Source of the DNA: Hymenobacter artigasi
GTDB taxonomy: Bacteria > Bacteroidota > Bacteroidia > Cytophagales > Hymenobacteraceae
Direction: 5' to 3'
Assembly (NCBI RefSeq): GCF_012275535.1
Contig: NZ_JAAVTK010000006.1
Coordinates: 227,139 to 291,138, forward strand
Length of the DNA stretch: 64,000 bases
In this document: positions 59,199 to 64,000 of the stretch, one piece after another
Numbering within the stretch: position 1 is the stretch's first letter
Layout of the letters: each line of letters starts with the position of its first letter
Position numbers and translations under genes: made by a program
Notes under the pieces: model-generated
Seen by the model: only the letters and a program-made list of their open reading frames with translations
What the model was told of the DNA's origin: nothing
The model's database searches: none

Positions 59199-59915
59199 TC
59201 AGGGCGTTGGTTTCGCCAGCGAGTTGGCGTGGTTAACCAGAAAGGATAATTCCCGGTCGTTGGACAAGTTCAGCCCATTTTCCCGGACGTAAGCGCGCAG
59301 CTGCGGCTCCATGGCGGGGAAATGCTTGAACACGTCCTGAGGCTTCCGCAACGGAACCACCGCGCCGGCAACCGTCGCCAGATACAGCGTAATAATGGTA
59401 GCGCCGGGAAAGAAGGTTATCATGGGCGGAGTTTGGGTCGCGAGTCCATTTGAACCGGGGAAATTCCCCCGCAATGATTCCTGATATCCCACCGCCCGCT
59501 CGCGCCGCAACAGTACTACGCCTGGCCCACGACTGAGCTGTTCGTAAAATCCCCAAGCAACCGGCGAAGTCGATTTGGTAGCCGGCAGGGGAAACACCCG
59601 GAAGATGCGCTGCAAGGCAAGGTAAGTATCACCCGCCCGCTGCTGGTCGGGGGCATCTTTAGCGGCAAACCCGCGCACCAGCCGCGCCGGGAGCGTGTAG
59701 GTGCTGTCGTTGGCACTCTTGAGAGCAAGTACCTGCCTTTCAGGGTACAGCACCAGCGTCCCAGTCAGGATGGTACCCGTTGTGAGCACGACGGCGGCCT
59801 CAGTAAAGAATTTTACGTCTGTAGTGACCGCATCCTTGGTGACAGCATCCTGCGCGTGGCTGGCCCGGCAAATACCAACGGAAAGCGCTACGCCGATAAA
59901 CACACTTATTCTCAT
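59199..59915 (-). CDS. Secreted hypothetical protein
   Basis: A 238-residue protein with a signal peptide (ISVFIGVALSVGICRASHAQ) and a mainly beta body (AVVLTTGTILTGTLVLYPERQVLALKS, in part; TYTLPARLVRGFAAK) similar in outline to Bacteroidota proteins that sense or bind wall material, but no family is recognised. ATG 59915 starts the signal; an in-frame codon three residues upstream also exists. Codon use and GC are slightly lower than in neighbours. Confidence 0.55.
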   Translation of the reverse strand: MRISVFIGVALSVGICRASHAQDAVTKDAVTTDVKFFTEAAVVLTTGTILTGTLVLYPERQVLALKSANDSTYTLPARLVRGFAAKDAPDQQRAGDTYLALQRIFRVFPLPATKSTSPVAWGFYEQLSRGPGVVLLRRERAVGYQESLRGNFPGSNGLATQTPPMITFFPGATIITLYLATVAGAVVPLRKPQDVFKHFPAMEPQLRAYVRENGLNLSNDRELSFLVNHANSLAKPTP

Positions 59916-60081
59916 AGGGAGCAATTTACGACAAGCTGCATCGCTGGTTTACAGCATCCAGCTTACTTTTAGAAGTGTCGCAACCGCGACCAGTTTTGGC
60001 TGCAAGCACAAGAAAGGGCTTGGTTGCAATTTTAACCAGCCAACCAGACCCGTACAACTCCGCTACTTCCAACGGTCAAGG

Positions 60082-60603
60082 CTAGTGGGCCGCCGCTATC
60101 GCCATCGAAGTCCCTTCCTGAGAATTGATGTAGGCCACAATCGAGGTTATTTCCTTGTCCGAAAGGGCGAAGGACGGTATTTGCTGCTTGTTGAACTTGT
60201 TGAAAACGGCCACGGCGTATTCGTCGCCGCTGGCTACTACTTTGCTGGAATTCTTTACCCAAGGCAAAATCCAGCTCATGGGACGGCGGTTGGTAAGGCC
60301 ACCCAGGGCTGGCCCAACCACCTGCTCGTTCACGGCGTGGCACTGGGCGCAGTTGCCTTTGAACAGGGCATCGCCGGCCGCTACTTCGGCTGCTTCTGGG
60401 CCAGTTAGCGGCTTTGCATTTTCTGCTATGAGTTGCACTGGATTTACGTTATCTGACGGCCCTCCCACTCCACATTGAGCAACCTCCACATCATCAGCCG
60501 CGAAGCCCACCAACCCGGCGGCGCTCAACAGGGTGAAACCAATGAGCACGACTACTAACAGCATGCCGACTGACAGGGCGAAACCAACCGAATTGAACCG
60601 CAT
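60082..60603 (-). CDS. Membrane-anchored cytochrome c
   Basis: A 173-residue class I cytochrome c. An N-terminal membrane helix (VGMLLVVVLIGFTLLSAAGLVGFA) anchors a single heme domain with CAQCH (Cys85-His89), a likely axial Met in NRRPMSW, and the C-terminal helix DKEITSIVAYINS. It is a periplasmic electron carrier; the redox partner is unknown and no oxidase genes are adjacent. A -7 box lies 33 bases upstream of ATG 60603. The unusual Cys near residue 44 is outside the heme motif. Confidence 0.87.
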   Translation of the reverse strand: MRFNSVGFALSVGMLLVVVLIGFTLLSAAGLVGFAADDVEVAQCGVGGPSDNVNPVQLIAENAKPLTGPEAAEVAAGDALFKGNCAQCHAVNEQVVGPALGGLTNRRPMSWILPWVKNSSKVVASGDEYAVAVFNKFNKQQIPSFALSDKEITSIVAYINSQEGTSMAIAAAH

Positions 60604-60636
60604 AATACGTTGGGCTTAGGTGGAATATATGTGCGG

Positions 60637-60644
60637 CAAATTTA
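60637..60644 (-). promoter_or_regulatory. -7 box of the cytochrome c gene (TAAATTTG)
   Basis: An exact TAnnTTTG match on the minus strand, 33 bases before the ATG. Confidence 0.5.
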
Positions 60645-60706
60645 CCTTCCAAGCCCACTGGACTGTATTTTTTCGACACTAATTCCCATCTCCAGACGGC
60701 CCTGCC

Positions 60707-61975
60707 CTACCGCACTGCCCGGCCCTTCCACTCATAGCCGCCACGCCAGCCGGCCGCCCCTACCGCCAGCGCATACGGCGCGTAGAGCATTTGCAGCGGC
60801 AGCAGCCCCCACAGCCACTTGCGCCGCCCAAAAAACCCTAGCACCGGGCTCAGAAACCACGCATCGGCCCCCAGCTTAATTACCCAGGCCGCCGCCACCC
60901 AGAGCCAGAGGCCGGGCCATATTGCGGCGGCTACCACTCCGCCAGCCAGGGCCACATTGGCTCCCAGCACCAGCAGAGCCAGGTTGCGCGAAGCCGCGCT
61001 CTGGTAGTGCCGCCACTTACTGGCCCAGCGCACCCGCTGCCGCAGCAGCGCCCGCAGCGTATCGGGCGCGGCCGTGCGGACGGTAGCCGCCGCATCGGCC
61101 AGGAAATGGGCCGTGCCGGGAAAGGCGGCGTGGATTTTATGGAGCAGAAACTCGTCGTCGCCGCTGGCGAGGTGGACATTGTCGGCGAAGCCGCCCACGG
61201 CCTCGAAGGCGGCGCGGCGGTAGGCCAGGTTGGCCCCGTTGCACATAGTGGGAGCCTGGCGGGCCAGGCAGGCCGCGCCCACCCCCACCAGGCCGGCAAA
61301 CTCCAGCCCCATGAGCGTCATGAAAAGCGAATCAGGCCCCGTGAGCAGCACCGGGCCGCTGATGAAATTGGCCTGGGGATGCCGGTGCAGCAGAGCTGCG
61401 TAGGCCGCCAGCCAGTCGGGGCCGAGGCGGCAGTCGGCATCGGTGCACACCAGCCAGGGGGCACGGGCGGCGTGCAAGGCCGTGAGCAGGGCCTCTTTTT
61501 TGCCGGTTTGGGCAGGGGGCAGCTCGATTAGGCGCAGGTGAAAACCAGTTTCCTGCGCGGCGGCCGTTACCAGCGCAGCGGTAGCATCGGTGGAATGGTC
61601 GTTGGCAATGAGGACTTCGAAGCGGCCGGCCGGCAGCGTTTGGGCGGCGAGGTCACGCAGCAGGTCGGGGAGGTTGGCAGCTTCGTTTCGGGCGGCGATG
61701 AGGACGGAAAATGTTAGTTTATCCTCATGGGTAACCTCACCCCTGCCGGGCACGGCCCCTAACCCCCTCTCCCGCGGAGAGGGGGAACTAGTTTCTAGCC
61801 TCAGTCCGACTTGTCGCCCCGAACTAGAACTATAACTAGTCCCCCCCTCTCCGCGGGAGAGGGGGGCTAGGGGGGTGAGGTGACCCGTGAGGACAAATCC
61901 GTCCCGAAGCCATACCATCAGCGCCGCGTACAACGCCGGCAGTACCAGCAAGCTAATTCCCACCGCTGCCATCAT
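60707..61975 (-). CDS. Family 2 glycosyltransferase with a repeat-encoded insert
   Basis: A 422-residue membrane glycosyltransferase: TM1 (VGISLLVLPALYAALMVWL, about 5-23), then a peptide of about 50 residues encoded by an inverted repeat (31-82, LTPLAPLSRGEGG...SPSPRERGLGAVPGRGE), then the GT-A domain (FSVLIAARNEAANLPDLLRDL, IANDHSTD, CTDADCRLGPDW, GDDEFLLHK, RQRVRWASKW) and C-terminal helices. The repeat keeps the frame and sits in the cytoplasmic linker, so the enzyme may still work. ATG 61975 overlaps the upstream stop (ATGA). The longer open frame to 62944 is shadow coding. Confidence 0.83.
   Translation of the reverse strand: MMAAVGISLLVLPALYAALMVWLRDGFVLTGHLTPLAPLSRGEGGTSYSSSSGRQVGLRLETSSPSPRERGLGAVPGRGEVTHEDKLTFSVLIAARNEAANLPDLLRDLAAQTLPAGRFEVLIANDHSTDATAALVTAAAQETGFHLRLIELPPAQTGKKEALLTALHAARAPWLVCTDADCRLGPDWLAAYAALLHRHPQANFISGPVLLTGPDSLFMTLMGLEFAGLVGVGAACLARQAPTMCNGANLAYRRAAFEAVGGFADNVHLASGDDEFLLHKIHAAFPGTAHFLADAAATVRTAAPDTLRALLRQRVRWASKWRHYQSAASRNLALLVLGANVALAGGVVAAAIWPGLWLWVAAAWVIKLGADAWFLSPVLGFFGRRKWLWGLLPLQMLYAPYALAVGAAGWRGGYEWKGRAVR
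61722..61894. repeat. Inverted repeat, family C, inside the glycosyltransferase gene
   Basis: The arms (CCTCACCCCTGCCGGGCACGG... and the complement ending GGGGGGTGAGG) enclose a ~40-base centre. The element resembles the one at 4221-4404. Its translation contains LTPLAPLSRGEG, a repeat-encoded peptide. Its presence leaves the reading frame open. Confidence 0.8.
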
Positions 61976-63060
61976 TTCCCGGCGCGCTTCTCGCGCAGCA
62001 CGCGCAGCCCCGGCACCAGCAGCAGGCCGGCCGCGCTGGGCAGGGCAATATTGATGACCCACAAACTCAGACTCGCACTCAGCACCGGCAACGCCGGCTG
62101 CCCCAGCAGCCCAAATAAATGCGTGGCCGAGAGCTCCCGCACGCCCACATCGGCCAGGGCATTGAGCGAGGGCACCAGCGACTTCAAGAAAAACGTGCCC
62201 GCCACCGCGGCCAGCCCCGGCCCCAGCGGCCCGCCCACGCCGTAGGCCGTCAGCAGCAGCATAAACTGCGCGCAGAATACCGCGTAACGCAGCCCCGAAA
62301 TGGCCAGTACCGCGTGCAGCGCCGTAGCCGGATAGGTTGGCATAATGGCCAGCGCCGGCCGAAACCGCCGCAGCGGCCGCCACACACCCAGCGCCGCCAG
62401 CAGCAGACGGGACCGGTACAGCGGCACCAGCACCAGCCCGCTCAGCAGCAGCGCCGAGGCTGCCACGCCCAGCCCGGCGGCCGGGTAGCCGTTCAGGTAA
62501 AACTTCAGCAGGAAATACAGCAGGCCGGCCACGCCCGCCAGCACGGTGGCCACCAGCTGGCAGTAGCGCCCCAGAAAAACGGCCCCCAGCGCGCTCACGC
62601 GGCGGCTTTTGAGCTCGATGATGCGGCCGGCGTAGTCGCCCACGCGGTTGGGGGTGGCAAAACCCAGCGTGAGGCCCACCAGCACCGCCCGGAAGCTGCG
62701 CCCGAACGTGACGGGCTCCAGGTGCCGGGCCAGGCGGTACCACTTCCAGGCCTCCAGGCCCCAGTTGGCGGGCACCAGGGCCAGGGCCAGCAGCACTGGC
62801 CCGCGCCCCGCCCCGCTGAGCGTGGTGCTGAGCAGGTGCCGCCAGGCCGCCGCTGTATCGGGCGCGGCAAAGATGGAGTGGTACAGCAGGCCCAACGTAA
62901 GCAGCGTGACGCCGATTTTTCCCCAGAATACGATGCGTTTCCACTGCCGGGCGCGGCGGTTTTCGGGTTCCGGCGGAGTCGGGTGCGGGCCGGAACGCGC
63001 CGCCGAAGCACCGGCCGCCGATGAAACATCAGTTTCTGACGCACTGGCCTGGCCGGGGTC
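61972..63060 (-). CDS. LPG-synthase transmembrane-type (UPF0104) membrane protein
   Basis: About 330-360 residues with roughly eight membrane helices, matching the lysylphosphatidylglycerol synthase TM region family: WYRLARHLEPVTFGRSFRAVLVGLTLGFATPNRVGDYAGRIIEL (in part) and FFLKSLVPSLNALADVGVRELSAT. The role is unknown; such proteins often accompany glycosyltransferase genes, as here. The start is unresolved: no ATG, GTG or TTG occurs in frame between the ruvC promoter region and the first helix, so the given 5' limit is approximate. The frame stays open to 63252, antisense to ruvC. It overlaps the glycosyltransferase gene (ATGA). Confidence 0.75.
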   Translation of the reverse strand, partial: DPGQASASETDVSSAAGASAARSGPHPTPPEPENRRARQWKRIVFWGKIGVTLLTLGLLYHSIFAAPDTAAAWRHLLSTTLSGAGRGPVLLALALVPANWGLEAWKWYRLARHLEPVTFGRSFRAVLVGLTLGFATPNRVGDYAGRIIELKSRRVSALGAVFLGRYCQLVATVLAGVAGLLYFLLKFYLNGYPAAGLGVAASALLLSGLVLVPLYRSRLLLAALGVWRPLRRFRPALAIMPTYPATALHAVLAISGLRYAVFCAQFMLLLTAYGVGGPLGPGLAAVAGTFFLKSLVPSLNALADVGVRELSATHLFGLLGQPALPVLSASLSLWVINIALPSAAGLLLVPGLRVLREKRAGK

Positions 63061-63061
63061 G

Positions 63062-63069
63062 TAACTTTG
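63062..63069 (+). promoter_or_regulatory. -7 box of ruvC (TAACTTTG)
   Basis: An exact TAnnTTTG match ending 6 bases before ATG 63076, so the mRNA is probably leaderless. Confidence 0.6.
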
Positions 63070-63075
63070 GGCCAG

Positions 63076-63720
63076 ATGCCCGCTCCCCTTCGCCCCCGCC
63101 CCGCTCCCGCCGTCGAGCTGCTGCCCAAAATCATCATGGGCGTCGACCCCGGCACCCAGATTATGGGCTACGCCCTGATTGAGGTGCGCGGCCAGCGCGT
63201 GGACGTGCTGTGCTACGACGTTATCAATATGAAGGCCCTGGGCTCGAATCACGCCGTAAAGCTAAAGCGGATTTTCGACCGCATGCTGGAACTCATCGAC
63301 GAGTACCTGCCCGATGAGCTGGCCATCGAGGCCCCGTTTTTCGGTGTGAACGTGCAAAGCATGCTCAAGCTGGGTCGGGCGCAGGGCGTGGCCATCGCGG
63401 CCGCCCTCTCGCGCCAGATTCCCTACGTGGAGTACGCCCCCACCAAAGTGAAGCAGTCCGTGACGGGCTCGGGCAACTCCACCAAGGAGCAGGTGGCTCA
63501 CATGCTGCGCCAGACCCTCAAGCTGCCGCCCATCGCCGAAGCCAGCACCTTTCTGGACGCGACCGATGCCCTGGCCGTGGCCCTGTGCCACCACTATCAG
63601 AAGGGCAACAACAACACCGTGAGCGGCGGCAAAAGCTGGGGCAAGTTCCTGGCCGATAACCCCGAGCGGCTGGGGGCCAGCACGGGTACGGGCAAGAAAA
63701 AAGCGCCGGCGAAGTCATAA
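63076..63720 (+). CDS. ruvC: Holliday junction resolvase RuvC
   Basis: A 214-residue resolvase that cuts Holliday junctions with RuvAB. Catalytic acidic residues are seen in IMGVDPGTQIMGYAL (Asp24), LAIEAPFFG (Glu), and the C-terminal DATDALAVALCHH (Asp pair and His). GRAQGVAIAAAL and YAPTKVKQSVTGSGNSTKEQV are conserved. An N-terminal Pro/Arg-rich extension (residues 2-17) and a polar C-terminal tail are longer than in E. coli. ATG 63076 is chosen over a TTG three codons upstream that lies inside the -7 box. ruvA and ruvB are not adjacent. Confidence 0.92.
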   Translation: MPAPLRPRPAPAVELLPKIIMGVDPGTQIMGYALIEVRGQRVDVLCYDVINMKALGSNHAVKLKRIFDRMLELIDEYLPDELAIEAPFFGVNVQSMLKLGRAQGVAIAAALSRQIPYVEYAPTKVKQSVTGSGNSTKEQVAHMLRQTLKLPPIAEASTFLDATDALAVALCHHYQKGNNNTVSGGKSWGKFLADNPERLGASTGTGKKKAPAKS

Positions 63721-63944
63721 AGAATCGTGGGCGTTTTTCAATGACAACATTTGACAGCTTGTCGGAGGTGGGGCTTTCAGAGCATCAACCTATAAGTTGC
63801 GCTAATCCAGCACTCCAGCCTCTTTCTGGGAAGCTGCTGTTATGCATTCGCTTTTTTTATTCTGTCTGCAATTTGTCGTCCGAGGTATTTCTTAAGCTTT
63901 GGGAATAGACTTGTTGCAGCGGCATCAGGACAGGATATTTACGC
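63721..63944. other. Intergenic region after ruvC
   Basis: 224 bases, more AT-rich than average, with no gene, clear repeat or exact promoter box seen. It may mark the boundary of a mobile element that begins near the right edge. Confidence 0.35.
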
Positions 63945-64000
63945 ATGAAAATCTCCATTCAGGATTTAAAAACGCCCCGGCAATGGCGGTCGGCCCTGGG
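63945..64000 (+). CDS. Start of an unidentified ORF, cut by the window edge
   Basis: Eighteen complete codons are visible (MKISIQDLKTPRQWRSAL). The peptide looks like the N-terminus of a small DNA-binding or transposase-type protein, but this is only an impression. The rest of the gene lies outside the window. Confidence 0.35.
   Translation, partial: MKISIQDLKTPRQWRSAL

Noticed and set aside
61976..62944. N-terminal extension of the glycosyltransferase frame to 745 residues
   Set aside because: The extension is antisense-like shadow coding in another frame of the LPG-synthase-type gene; the true start overlaps that gene's stop codon.
62119..63024. 301-codon plus-strand frame over the LPG-synthase-type gene
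   Set aside because: Reverse of a membrane protein gene; Gln/Arg-rich without motifs.
1..64000. CRISPR array, tRNA or rRNA genes
   Set aside because: The repeats seen are inverted and dispersed, not regularly spaced; no cloverleaf or rRNA signature was noticed by eye, though a covariance search was not possible.

Overview
The window is GC-rich chromosomal DNA from a bacterium of the phylum Bacteroidota, most likely a Hymenobacter-type member of the Cytophagales. The evidence is the set of typical families (TonB-dependent receptors with a carboxypeptidase-like leader domain, LytS/LytTR pairs, BlaI-M56 pairs, a HYC_CC_PP protein, PAS proteins), promoters of the Bacteroidota type (TAnnTTTG), the lack of clear Shine-Dalgarno sites, and many intergenic palindromes. 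No rRNA, tRNA or CRISPR array was seen.

Layout. 0.2-8.8 kb: a copper/silver-type RND efflux locus (HYC_CC_PP protein, CusA, TolC-like channel, two CusB-like adaptors, a small metal-binding lipoprotein). CusA is cut into two reading frames by a palindromic repeat. 8.9-20 kb: a decayed stretch, an amine oxidase-like flavoprotein, a cystathionine gamma-synthase family enzyme, an OmpA lipoprotein, a deoxyhypusine synthase homologue, HslV, a TonB-dependent receptor, the E2 subunit of pyruvate dehydrogenase and a histidine phosphatase. 20-27 kb: menaquinone synthesis (menI, menF, menD, menB, then menE after a rhodanese gene and a membrane protein gene); menC is not here. 27-31 kb: small membrane and beta-barrel proteins. 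31-36 kb: two LytS/LytTR two-component pairs around a Uma2 gene. 36-40.5 kb: two paralogous beta-barrel proteins and a second TonB-dependent receptor. 40.9-44.5 kb: a tandemly duplicated two-gene module, each unit being a triple-PAS protein without output domain followed by a small protein that resembles a CZB domain without its zinc ligands. 45-47.7 kb: TatD, then BlaI with an M56 peptidase whose C-terminus carries POTRA domains. 47.8-55.7 kb: an exopolysaccharide/lipopolysaccharide cluster (two glycosyltransferases, deacetylase, flippase, chain-length regulator, O-antigen ligase). 55.7-64 kb: DinB, a PP2C phosphatase, an ABC permease, cytochrome c, another glycosyltransferase with an LPG-synthase-type membrane protein, RuvC, and the start of an unidentified ORF.

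The most interesting signals are the M56-POTRA fusion under a perfect 24-bp operator dyad, the duplicated PAS/CZB-like module, the CusA gene split by a mobile palindrome, a 34-nt element shared by two distant divergent intergenic regions, a recurrent TAnnTTTG-N4-9-ATG layout that suggests leaderless mRNAs, and palindromic repeat families, including a nested insertion and an in-frame insertion in a glycosyltransferase.

Start sites were chosen from protein features and upstream sequence; many alternative upstream starts are GTG or TTG or lie inside repeats. Repeat boundaries are read by eye and may be off by a few bases.
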